From an uncultured Nitrospira sp. (GTDB taxonomy: Bacteria; Nitrospirota; Nitrospiria; Nitrospirales; Nitrospiraceae), in the NCBI GenBank assembly GCA_902500745.1, contig CABVRS010000017.1, positions 1-35,623 on the forward strand: DNA of 35,623 bases. The letters are read 5' to 3'. Below the pieces are notes generated by a model. That model saw only the letters and a program-made list of their open reading frames with translations, searched no databases and was not told where the DNA came from. Positions within the stretch are counted from its first letter, which is position 1. The number at the start of each line of letters is the position of its first letter. The position numbers were made by a program, and so were the translations under genes. Below, in pieces: positions 1-7,571 of the stretch.

Positions 1-71
1 AAAGTGTACGATGTGTTCGCCTACGCGACACTCGCACATGGCGATAAGGCAAAACTCTCTGGGGGGAAAGC

Positions 72-1331
72 ATGAACGCTAAACACCTCTTCAAACACTT
101 CGTTATAGGATTCTGCGGGGTGGCGACACTGGCTCTGACGCCTGTTCTTGACACCACACCTGCTTTCGCTCACGGAGAGCGTTCGCAGGAACCATTTCTC
201 CGGATGCGTACGGTCAATTGGTACGATACGCAATGGGTTGGGAAATCAACCCAGATCAACGACGTAACCGAGCTGAGGGGCAAGTTCCATTTGTCGGAAG
301 ACTGGCCTCGCGCGGTTGTGAAACCAACCCGGACCTTCCTCAACATCGGGTCTCCCAGTTCGGTGTTCCTCCGTCTCAGTTCAAAAGTCAATGGAACCCC
401 AATGTTCGTATCCGGCCCAATGGAAATTGGTCGTGACTACGAATATGTCGTAACATTAAAGGCAAGACTCCCTGGCCACCACCACATCCATCCGATGTTC
501 GCGGTGAAGGATGCAGGTCCAATCGCAGGACCTGGTGGATGGATGGATATCACCGGTAAGTACGAGGACTTCACCCATCCGATAAAGACGTTGACCGGTG
601 AAACGTTTGACATTGAAACAATGGGTACGGCCACGGGTATCATGTGGCACTTGTTCTGGGCAGCCGTAGCCATTCTGTGGGTCGGTTGGTACATGATCCG
701 TCCCATGTACTTGGTCAGAGCTCGTGTCCTGGCAGCCTATGGAGACGAGATTCTGCTTGACCCGATCGATCGGAAGTTTGCAGCGGCTATGTTGGTCTTC
801 GTGCTGGTGGTGGTCACGGTCGGGTACTTAGCTGCGGATTCGCGGCACCCTGTCACCGTACCGCTCCAAGCGGGTGAGACCAAGGTCAAGCCACTCCCGA
901 TCAAGCCTAACCCGATGACGGTTGAAGTGACCCATGCTGAGTATGATGTTCCAGGTCGCGCGCTACGTATGACGTTGCATGCAACCAATAATGGAACAGA
1001 ACCACTCACCATCGGCGAGTTCACAACAGCCGGTATCCGGTTTACGAACGCGTTCGGCGCAACAAAGCTTGATCCAAACTATCCGGCCGAGCTGGTTGCA
1101 GCGGCAGGCCTGACAATGGACAAGGATGCGGCCATCCTGCCAGGACAGACTGTGGACATCAACATTGAGTCCAAAGACGTTCTGTGGGAGGTGCAGCGGT
1201 TGGTGGACATTCTCCACGATCCGGATCAGCGCTTCGCAGGATTGTTGATGTCATGGACTGAGTCAGGCGAACGACTCATCAATCCAATCTGGGCACCGGT
1301 TCTCCCAGTCTTTACACGCTTGGGAGCCTAG
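72..1331 (+). CDS. amoB: Ammonia monooxygenase subunit B (AmoB)
   Basis: This is the periplasmic, copper-binding subunit of the membrane ammonia monooxygenase, which oxidises ammonia to hydroxylamine. The 419-residue protein starts with a signal peptide ending near TPAFA, followed by His34 at the expected mature N-terminus. A GHHHIH stretch at residues 135-140 matches the HxH copper motif of PmoB/AmoB, so His34, His138 and His140 are the likely copper ligands. Two membrane segments (about 188-208 and 237-255) separate the two cupredoxin-like domains, as in the family. A GGGGGG run just upstream of the ATG serves as ribosome binding site. The gene sits at the window edge, so amoC and amoA are presumably to the left. 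A strong terminator follows, closing the operon. Family assignment is secure; the comammox Nitrospira origin is inferred. Confidence 0.96.
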   Translation: MNAKHLFKHFVIGFCGVATLALTPVLDTTPAFAHGERSQEPFLRMRTVNWYDTQWVGKSTQINDVTELRGKFHLSEDWPRAVVKPTRTFLNIGSPSSVFLRLSSKVNGTPMFVSGPMEIGRDYEYVVTLKARLPGHHHIHPMFAVKDAGPIAGPGGWMDITGKYEDFTHPIKTLTGETFDIETMGTATGIMWHLFWAAVAILWVGWYMIRPMYLVRARVLAAYGDEILLDPIDRKFAAAMLVFVLVVVTVGYLAADSRHPVTVPLQAGETKVKPLPIKPNPMTVEVTHAEYDVPGRALRMTLHATNNGTEPLTIGEFTTAGIRFTNAFGATKLDPNYPAELVAAAGLTMDKDAAILPGQTVDINIESKDVLWEVQRLVDILHDPDQRFAGLLMSWTESGERLINPIWAPVLPVFTRLGA

Positions 1332-1350
1332 GTCGTCCTGTTCTAAATCA

Positions 1351-1399
1351 AACGCCGATCTGTCCCCATCGCAAGATGGCAAGACAGATCGGCGTTTTT
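1351..1399 (+). terminator. Rho-independent terminator after amoB
   Basis: A perfect 14-bp stem (1351-1364 with 1383-1396) starting AACGCCGATC carries a nested CCATC-GCAA-GATGG hairpin in its loop and runs into a T tract at 1395-1399. It lies 20 bases after the amoB stop and would end the amo transcript. Confidence 0.9.
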
Positions 1400-1469
1400 C
1401 TTTCTTCCACCTCCTTCATCATTTTCTCTAGTACTCAATCGTCACCATGATAGCTCTAACCCATCTATA

Positions 1470-1498
1470 TTGCCGATTTACCACCAGTTCTGTATGAT
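1470..1498 (+). promoter_or_regulatory. Candidate sigma-70 promoter for the membrane protein gene
   Basis: TTGCCG (1470-1475) and TATGAT (1493-1498) are separated by 17 bases. The -10 matches 5 of 6 consensus positions and the -35 matches 4 of 6. It lies about 85 bases upstream of the next gene and after the amoB terminator, so that gene is probably transcribed separately. Confidence 0.5.
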
Positions 1499-1581
1499 AC
1501 CCACATCGCTATGGTTCCTCCTGCTCTCGATACACGCTCCTCTGTTCCCATTATTCAGCTAAAAACAGCTTTACAGTATTC

Positions 1582-2403
1582 GTGATGAACCTGATGAGTG
1601 CTCCTTCTCGCACATCTTCTTCTGCATCTTGGCTTAATGCGTTTGAGCGAACTGCGCTCCGCCACTTTCCTGATGCTGAAGGAAGTGGACACAGAACCCG
1701 TGATTACCTCATAGCCGCATTGACCTTCTTGTGCGTAGGTATTAGTTCAATTTTTGAAAGTAGTGCCTCTCTTGATCGGCAACAACTCTTAGGAGGACTC
1801 GCTTGGCTGTTTCTTGGTTGCCTCTTGTTTGGAGAGACCACGGAAACCAAAGTTCAAGTAGCCATCGCGGTGATATTCGCGACAGTCGGTGAACATTTTG
1901 CCTCTATCTATATGGGAGGGTACACCTATCGCTTTGAAAATGTGCCGGCCTATGTCCCTCCAGGACATGGCATGGTGTATCTCACCGCCGTTGCCCTAGC
2001 CCGCTCAGGCCTATTTGTGCGTCATCCCAAGAAGATCGCACTGTTCGTCATTGGGGTTTGGGGCACATGGTCTCTCTGGGGAATCAGTGGGTACCCGGAT
2101 CGTGGGGATGCAGTGGGGGCATTATTGTTTGGCATATTTTTGGTCTGGCTGATCATTGGCCGCTCACCGATGGTCTATTTGGCTGCATTTTTTATCACAA
2201 CTTGGCTTGAGTTACTTGGAACAGCCGTGGGTGCCTGGCACTGGGCAGCCATCGACCCCCTCTTGGGTTGGCCACAGGGCAACCCGCCAAGCGGTGTCGG
2301 AGCCTGGTATTGTCTTGTTGATGCTGTGGCTATTGGTGGAGCTGGTCCTACCTTGCGCGCAGGACAACGTCTGTATGCCAGGATCCGTTACAGCGCTGTT
2401 TAG
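1582..2403 (+). CDS. Unknown polytopic membrane protein downstream of amoB
   Basis: I do not recognise a named family. The 273-residue protein has a short hydrophilic N-terminus followed by about seven or eight hydrophobic segments, so it is an integral inner-membrane protein. A polar patch around residues 131-138 (PPGHGMVYL) and the WHW motif near 230 are the most distinctive features. Starts at GTG 1582, ATG 1585 or ATG 1594 are all possible, with no strong ribosome binding site to decide. It stands 250 bases after amoB behind a terminator and its own candidate promoter. It is therefore a neighbour of the amo operon rather than a member, and no function can be assigned. Confidence 0.75.
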   Translation: MMNLMSAPSRTSSSASWLNAFERTALRHFPDAEGSGHRTRDYLIAALTFLCVGISSIFESSASLDRQQLLGGLAWLFLGCLLFGETTETKVQVAIAVIFATVGEHFASIYMGGYTYRFENVPAYVPPGHGMVYLTAVALARSGLFVRHPKKIALFVIGVWGTWSLWGISGYPDRGDAVGALLFGIFLVWLIIGRSPMVYLAAFFITTWLELLGTAVGAWHWAAIDPLLGWPQGNPPSGVGAWYCLVDAVAIGGAGPTLRAGQRLYARIRYSAV

Positions 2404-2569
2404 ACACAGACGGAAAATTGATCAATTTCCTGTTATAGACGAGACCGAAGCCCAACATGACATCATTACCTTCACCAGACCTTGATCGCTCTAGGTGAGA
2501 TTTTTTCGTACGATGGTTAAGATCTTGGCTTTTCATTCAATCGCCTACTAAACCACTCAGGACATTCCC

Positions 2570-3295
2570 TTGAACACATCTCCAGGTTGCATTCTTTCTC
2601 TCCAAGTTGGACTCCCGCGTCTTATCGACGTCGACACTACAAGGGCTGCCTCAGGCCGGACATGGACGACAGGATTCTTCAAGCTACCGGTCCCTCACCG
2701 CATTTGGCTTAGTACGCTCAATTTAGACGGAGATGGACAAGCGGATCTCGAGAACCACGGTGGACTAGACAAAGCCGTCAACGTATACCCGGCTGAACAC
2801 TACCCCTATTGGGCACAGGCGATAGGCTTGGCTGATCTTCAGCCAGGAAGCTTCGGTGAAAACTTTACAATTGAAGGCTTGCTGGAAAGTGACGTGTGTA
2901 TCGGGGATGTTTTTGAAGTCGGTGATGCCCTGGTTCAAATATCTCAGCCTAGACAACCCTGTTGGAAACTGGCGCGGCGCTGGCAGATGAAGGAGCTTGC
3001 TCTTCTGGTCCAGGAAACTGGTCGAACCGGTTGGTATTTCCGCGTCCTCAAAGAAGGCCACGTCCAGGCTGGAAATAGGTTGATTCTGGTCGAACGCCAT
3101 CATCCAAACTGGACAGTGTTTTCCGCAAACGAGGTGATGCATCATCGGATCGATGACCGCCAGGCGGCTCAGGGGCTGGCCGACTGCGTCTACCTCTCCT
3201 CAAGATGGCGGGAAAAACTTAAACGACGTGCAGTCACTGGGTTGCCCGAGAACACTTCGCCACGACTGGAAGGGCCCAGGACTGAAGGCGACTAA
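2570..3295 (+). CDS. yiiM: YiiM-like MOSC domain protein
   Basis: This MOSC-domain protein resembles E. coli YiiM, a molybdenum-cofactor enzyme that reduces N-hydroxylated compounds such as 6-N-hydroxylaminopurine. Visible motifs are ENHGGLDKAV (61-70), GSFGENF (93-99) and QPRQPCWKL (126-134). Cys131 is the conserved MOSC cysteine expected to bind molybdenum. The C-terminal part (about 160-230) fits the 3-alpha domain found after MOSC in YiiM. The length of 241 residues is normal (YiiM is about 224). The start is a TTG with a weak upstream signal, chosen because homologues begin just before the ILSLQVG segment. Placement beside AMO in a hydroxylamine-producing cell suggests, as inference, a role against N-hydroxylated bases. 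Confidence 0.85.
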   Translation: MNTSPGCILSLQVGLPRLIDVDTTRAASGRTWTTGFFKLPVPHRIWLSTLNLDGDGQADLENHGGLDKAVNVYPAEHYPYWAQAIGLADLQPGSFGENFTIEGLLESDVCIGDVFEVGDALVQISQPRQPCWKLARRWQMKELALLVQETGRTGWYFRVLKEGHVQAGNRLILVERHHPNWTVFSANEVMHHRIDDRQAAQGLADCVYLSSRWREKLKRRAVTGLPENTSPRLEGPRTEGD

Positions 3296-3474
3296 CCTAA
3301 AAGGTCGCCTCTTTTCCATCCGTTGAGCATCAGAACCATACCACGGAGAATGCGTGCAGATGGGGATAAGTTCGGCCAACTTTCAACGGAAAGAGGTGAA
3401 CTGGCATATGTAGGAGCATCTGTTGATCGGCGAGAAAGTCAAGCGGGACAGTGGCCCGCTCGACCTGATGAGGG

Positions 3475-4164
3475 CTACTGGAGTGATTGGTTGGCCACGA
3501 CCTCAACGAGGTCGATCTCGAACACCAATGTCGCTCCCGGCTTGATCAGAGGAGGCATTCCTTTGTCGCGATAGGCCAGATTGGACGGGCAGATCAATCT
3601 GCTCTTGTCACCGGCTTTCATCTGCAATATCCCTTCTTTCCAGCACTTGCTCATTTCACTCAAGACGAGAGTGGTCGGCTCGCTCTGCTTGAGAGTGCTC
3701 TCGAATACCGTTCCGTCGATCAGAGTCCCGGTATAGTGCACCTTCACCCTATCCGAAGCCTTCGGCGATATACCTTTCCCTTCCTTGATCGTCGTGAGGA
3801 GTGCGCCGGACTCTGTTTTCTTGGAGCCTGGTCCTGCCGAGACTTTTGCGAGGAACGCAGCTCCGGCTTTCTTCTCAGCCTCTGCAATGACTGAGGCGCG
3901 GGCCTGTTGCAACTGTTCAATCTTTGGGCCGAACGTCTGGAGGTCCACTTTGGGAGTCTTTTTGAGGACCCCATCACTGATACCGGACTTCACAATTTCG
4001 AGCTCAGATTCGTTCAGGCTGAAGGTCCAGATGGATTGGCTGACGGCTAATCCCATGGCATAGAAGGTTTTTTGCTCTTCGGTTGTCGGTTCCGACGCTC
4101 CAGCGAATGTGGCAGTCGTTCCAACGCAAAGCATGGTCGCCAAACAGAAAACAATGGGTCGCAT
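3475..4164 (-). CDS. Secreted FKBP-type peptidyl-prolyl isomerase
   Basis: This periplasmic prolyl cis-trans isomerase has 229 residues: a signal peptide (1-23, ending FAGA), an FkpA/Mip-like N-terminal dimerisation region (about 28-110) and an FKBP domain (about 120-224). FKBP hallmarks are [18 protein letters not shown] (141-158), the KAGDKSRLICPSNLAYRDKG region (about 183-202) and GATLVFEIDLVEV (210-222). The start at ATG 4164 has AAAGGA eight bases upstream and yields a clean signal peptide; longer upstream forms have neither. A decayed second FKBP copy lies directly upstream on the same strand. It probably helps fold exported proteins, but the client is unknown. Confidence 0.9.
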   Translation of the reverse strand: MRPIVFCLATMLCVGTTATFAGASEPTTEEQKTFYAMGLAVSQSIWTFSLNESELEIVKSGISDGVLKKTPKVDLQTFGPKIEQLQQARASVIAEAEKKAGAAFLAKVSAGPGSKKTESGALLTTIKEGKGISPKASDRVKVHYTGTLIDGTVFESTLKQSEPTTLVLSEMSKCWKEGILQMKAGDKSRLICPSNLAYRDKGMPPLIKPGATLVFEIDLVEVVANQSLQ

Positions 4165-4327
4165 GAGCGGTCCTTTCTTGATGTGTGACGGAACCTGCTC
4201 TGGTAGCACAAGTTCAGGAATAGTGTCGAGTGGAAGGTCTTGCGTGGATCATCAGGCGAAGTCGAGCGGCAGATGCTCCTGCTTGACTTCGCTGAGGACC
4301 ATGCCGTACAGGCCTACCCTGGATTGG

Positions 4328-4640
4328 TTATGATTTTGGGTTGGCCATGATCTCCAAGAATTCCACCTCGAACACCAGCGTGTCGGCCAGCTTGATCCTC
4401 TCGGGCGCGCCTCTCTCACCATAAGCGAGATTCGCCGGACAGACCAGCTTGCTCTTGCCGCCGACTTTTATCTGTTGCACCCCTTCCGTCCAGCACGTGA
4501 TTCAATCCGAACATGGCTGGCTCATCTCGCTTGACGGAACTATCGAACACGGTGCCGTCGATCAGGGTGCCGTGACCGTGCACCTTCACCCTGTCCGTCA
4601 CTTTCGGCCTCGCGCCCAAAATCCCCTTTATTCATCCGTT
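4328..4640 (-). pseudogene. Frameshifted remnant of a second FKBP isomerase
   Basis: On the minus strand one frame reads [20 protein letters not shown] and continues to about [14 protein letters not shown], which matches the FKBP domain of the neighbouring intact gene. Near position 4496 the match moves to another frame. There it continues [20 protein letters not shown], then [13 protein letters not shown], and ends LVFEVEFLEIMANPKS before a stop at 4328-4330. Signal peptide and dimerisation region are missing. It is therefore a 5'-truncated copy broken by a frameshift, probably left from a duplication. The HYTG motif is also altered to HGHG. A sequencing error could explain the shift but not the missing N-terminus. 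Confidence 0.8.
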
Positions 4641-4649
4641 CCCGTGCGC

Positions 4650-5231
4650 TCACTGGCCTTCCGGTTTCCACTCACTCGCCAGTTCCTTGGCCTTGGTAAC
4701 TTGAGCCGGCGTCATCTCGTTGTCCAGCGAGCCAAGCAGCAGGGGCGCTGACTTGTCTCCGTTCTTCGCAGCCAAACTCAACCACTTATATGCCTGAACC
4801 TTATCTTTCGGCACGCCTTCCCCGTAATCGTACATAATGGCGATTTTCGTTTGAGCAAGCGCCATTCCTTGGTTTGCTGCGAGACGGAACCATCGCAGGG
4901 CTTGCTGATAATCCTTCCGACCGCCTTCGCCGTTAAAATACAAGGTGCCCAGGCTGAACTGCGCCTTGGTCTGTCCCTGCGCCGCCGCTTTTTCATACCA
5001 CTTCCGGGCTTGCACATCGTCCTGCGGCACCCCGCGGCCCTTGTGATACAGCATCCCCACTTGATACTGCGCCTGGGCATCGCCCTGATCCGCCAGCGGC
5101 TGCCACTCCTGCAAGGCAGTGGCGTAGTCTTCACGGTCATGGGCATCCACGCCGGCCTGAAAATCGGCCCATGCCGGCGCGGCAAGACAAAAGACCGATA
5201 ACACAAGGGTCATAGTCAATCGGAAGGACAT
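4650..5231 (-). CDS. Secreted Sel1-like repeat protein
   Basis: The 193-residue protein starts with a signal peptide (MSFRLTMTLV to AWA). About four Sel1-type TPR repeats follow, each with the AxxxLGxxYxxGxGVxxDxxxAxxWxxxAA pattern, for example around residues 53-82, 88-118 and 125-156. Such repeats form alpha-solenoids that mediate protein contacts in the periplasm; the partner is not known. The ATG at 5231 has GAGG about six bases upstream. It lies just upstream of the FKBP remnant on the same strand and may share its transcript. Confidence 0.85.
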   Translation of the reverse strand: MSFRLTMTLVLSVFCLAAPAWADFQAGVDAHDREDYATALQEWQPLADQGDAQAQYQVGMLYHKGRGVPQDDVQARKWYEKAAAQGQTKAQFSLGTLYFNGEGGRKDYQQALRWFRLAANQGMALAQTKIAIMYDYGEGVPKDKVQAYKWLSLAAKNGDKSAPLLLGSLDNEMTPAQVTKAKELASEWKPEGQ

Positions 5232-5383
5232 AGGTACCTCGCAAAAGGGGGTATTTTAGAAGAATCGCGCTGGGAGGAGCAAGGCCTCCCTCGCGGCAGT
5301 TAGCGTCCGAACATGAGTCAGAACAGGGGCATCAGATAATAGGCGGCTATCGCCTGGGATGGCGTCGCAAAGGTTTGGTCAGC

Positions 5384-5773
5384 CTATCGACTCCGGTACT
5401 TCTCCGACAGATGTATGACCGCTTGTTCGGCGTGTTTTGTCGCCACGTCCACATGACCTGCTTTCCCATGCTCATTAGCCTGTTTGAGTTCCCCAATCCC
5501 TGCATCCACATGCGGAGCCTCGCCGGCCTTCAGGGCGGACTGTAGCGCCGCTTCAGCACTGGTCAGGAATGCACCCGGATGACCCTGTTTGCCATGGTCC
5601 GCCGCTTCTTGGGCATGCATGACGGCCTCCTGGCGGTGCTGCTCCTCAGCACGTATCATATCCCGCCTGGCCCCGCCTTCGCCAAATACCGGTTGCAACG
5701 GCAGCACCATGGCGGTGACGAGAACACATCGTGCGGCGAGTGCGACAGCTCGTGGCATGGTATCTCGTATCAT
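5384..5773 (-). CDS. smbP: SmbP-like histidine-rich metal-binding protein
   Basis: The 129-residue exported protein has a signal peptide (about 1-31, ending VFG). The mature part carries repeated helices with spaced His residues, such as EQHRQEAVMHAQEAADHG, ANEHGKAGHV and TKHAEQAVIH. This pattern resembles SmbP of Nitrosomonas europaea, a small periplasmic four-helix protein that binds copper and other divalent metals. The ATG at 5773 was chosen for its AAAGGGAG ribosome binding site and signal peptide; the open frame extends further upstream without either. A copper-buffering role would suit a cell with AMO and other copper enzymes, but this is inferred from family resemblance. Confidence 0.8.
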   Translation of the reverse strand: MIRDTMPRAVALAARCVLVTAMVLPLQPVFGEGGARRDMIRAEEQHRQEAVMHAQEAADHGKQGHPGAFLTSAEAALQSALKAGEAPHVDAGIGELKQANEHGKAGHVDVATKHAEQAVIHLSEKYRSR

Positions 5774-5927
5774 TGGGGTTCTCCCTTTTGAACGAACGTG
5801 ATCTGATCTCCGTGAACACCCCTTCTCAACGTAAGGACCACAGGGTGGTCCCTCTCCGTCTTTTTTCAAGGCATTGTACCATGCTGGCCTCCAGAACTTC
5901 CCCGTGACGGACCGAGCACCACTTCGC

Positions 5928-7205
5928 TCATCTGCTCGCCACCGGCGTAAACCCCTCGAACGATTGGAGATACGTCTCGACCATGACTCGTGGCAACTGA
6001 TCCCGGCCCAACGGACAAGTTCTCTCTTCGGTCTTGCGAACCAAGCCCGTTGGAACGGCGTTGCTCGTCCAGAGGTTGATGACAAGGCGGCAATTTTTGA
6101 AGGTCGGCCACACCGACGCATCATACTCATACGTCGCGGACTCCCAATGCGTCGCAATCCGCGCGCCATTGACCTCGATCGTGGCTTCGCCGGTTTCAAT
6201 CGGTCCGGTGTTTAGTTGGACACCTATCGCAAGATTGCCGGCTTGATGGAAGAGAGTCAGCAGTTGGGCTGAACGGGATTGATTCGCCAACAGGTCGACT
6301 TTGGAATCGTACTGAGCGGCGATCGTTTCTTCCCATTCATTCGGAGGCATGGGCCTCCCATACCGATCAGTGGGCGCTTGGCTGAACCAGAGCCTGACGC
6401 TCTCAACGTTGATGCCCCGCAACTGATATGCCTTGAGAGAAGTGATCGGACCGGGAACCAAGTGGTTCTGGCCGTTCAGATTCCAATACCGAGCGGCGTA
6501 CACAACCTTCGCACCAGGTGCGAAGTTCTTCCAGGCCAGATATTCAGGAGAGTCGACGAGCACCACGGCGGGCTTGGCCGGCTCCGGATAGGTGTCCTTC
6601 AACGCCTGGACGACGGCATCGGATACCAGAATCTCTTTTCGACCATGTTCTGTAAGGGCATCGTACCGATCCTGTGTCGTTTTGACCAGCATCTGCCCCT
6701 TGTACTCGTTGGTGATTTCTTCCGCGATCTTGTCAATTGCCGCGCTGAGCGTGTTGCGCAAGTCGGCGCCGCTCAGCTCGATGGTCTTGCCGAGAAAGGG
6801 CTCCGCAATGCGCCGAGCGATCACCTCGGCGTTCCGATAATAATATTCCGCAATCTGCCGATGCCCTTCTGCATGTTCAACGATCCGCTTCTCCGGATCT
6901 TTCGGTAGCCAGGTCGTGATGTTGAGTTGCAGCGTCACTTTAATCCGGTTGATTCTGGCCTTCGCATGCGTCGCATTGGCCTGCATAACCTGGCCGCCGA
7001 CGGACGCATTGGAAAGGAAATCACCGACGTACACTCCCTCTTCGGGTCCCGTGAGTGGCGGACGATCGCGCGGCGGATTCTTGGGATCGAAGTACCGCGT
7101 GCCGATGTGAGCCGGCAGTTTGACAATCTCTACCTGAGGCTGTTCCGACTGAACAGATGGAACTCCGACCACTAGCGTGAACATGACAATGAGCCACAAC
7201 CACAT
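5928..7205 (-). CDS. Unknown secreted protein with EHAEGH motif (DUF922-like)
   Basis: The protein of about 425 residues has an N-terminal signal peptide (1-20). A segment at 110-130 reads EHAEGHRQIAEYYYRNAEVI. Its EHxxGH arrangement recalls the putative metal-binding His/Glu cluster of DUF922-type proteins, so a zincin-like activity is possible but unproven. The C-terminal half (about 215-425) has no motif I recognise and looks beta-rich. The ATG at 7205 has AAGGG six bases upstream and is preferred over the ATG at 7211, which abuts the Shine-Dalgarno. No clear partner is nearby; smbP follows on the same strand after about 150 bases. Confidence 0.7.
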   Translation of the reverse strand: MWLWLIVMFTLVVGVPSVQSEQPQVEIVKLPAHIGTRYFDPKNPPRDRPPLTGPEEGVYVGDFLSNASVGGQVMQANATHAKARINRIKVTLQLNITTWLPKDPEKRIVEHAEGHRQIAEYYYRNAEVIARRIAEPFLGKTIELSGADLRNTLSAAIDKIAEEITNEYKGQMLVKTTQDRYDALTEHGRKEILVSDAVVQALKDTYPEPAKPAVVLVDSPEYLAWKNFAPGAKVVYAARYWNLNGQNHLVPGPITSLKAYQLRGINVESVRLWFSQAPTDRYGRPMPPNEWEETIAAQYDSKVDLLANQSRSAQLLTLFHQAGNLAIGVQLNTGPIETGEATIEVNGARIATHWESATYEYDASVWPTFKNCRLVINLWTSNAVPTGLVRKTEERTCPLGRDQLPRVMVETYLQSFEGFTPVASR

Positions 7206-7424
7206 AGACATCCCTTCTCAGTACAGCTTCGGCCGGTTTTTCTGTGCATCTGTTTGTTCTTTCGCATCCTTGGACGTGACGGCATTCACGAGCAGTTCAT
7301 TGGTAGTACCCATCGATACCTCGCCCAGTCCGGCAACACAAGTAAAAGGCCCACTCTAGGAAATATTTATCCTACTTGGAATATGATCGGTCAGGCAATC
7401 CTAGCCCGCCCAACTCCGGCGCGC

Positions 7425-7449
7425 GGCTCGACTGAGCTCGTCGAAGTCC
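7425..7449. repeat. Dispersed intergenic repeat (STELVEV-type)
   Basis: The stretch beginning GGCTCGACTGAGCTCG resembles a short palindromic repeat scattered through intergenic regions of many bacterial genomes. It is often mistranslated as STELVEV-like peptides. It lies in the 360-base gap between two divergent genes, which otherwise shows no gene. Only one copy is in this window, so its repetitive nature rests on recognition. Confidence 0.45.
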
Positions 7450-7571
7450 AAGACACGGCCTTCCGCGATTACGGCCGCTACGAGCGAAAGACCGCTCTAC
7501 AGCAGGTGTCGGTCTAGGTTGACGAGTCAGCCTATGTTATAGTCCTGCGCCATCTAGAGGAGGCTTACTGA

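Noticed and set aside
2414..2427. Perfect 14-base palindrome AAATTGATCAATTT after the membrane protein gene
   Set aside because: Short, AT-rich and without T tract or promoter context; could occur by chance.
3323..3574. 83-residue open frame on the plus strand
   Set aside because: It overlaps the FKBP gene end, has no ribosome binding site and no protein-like composition.
4256..4292. Inverted repeat GCGAAGTC between the FKBP gene and its remnant
   Set aside because: Eight-base arms with a 21-base loop and no T tract; not enough to call a terminator or operator.
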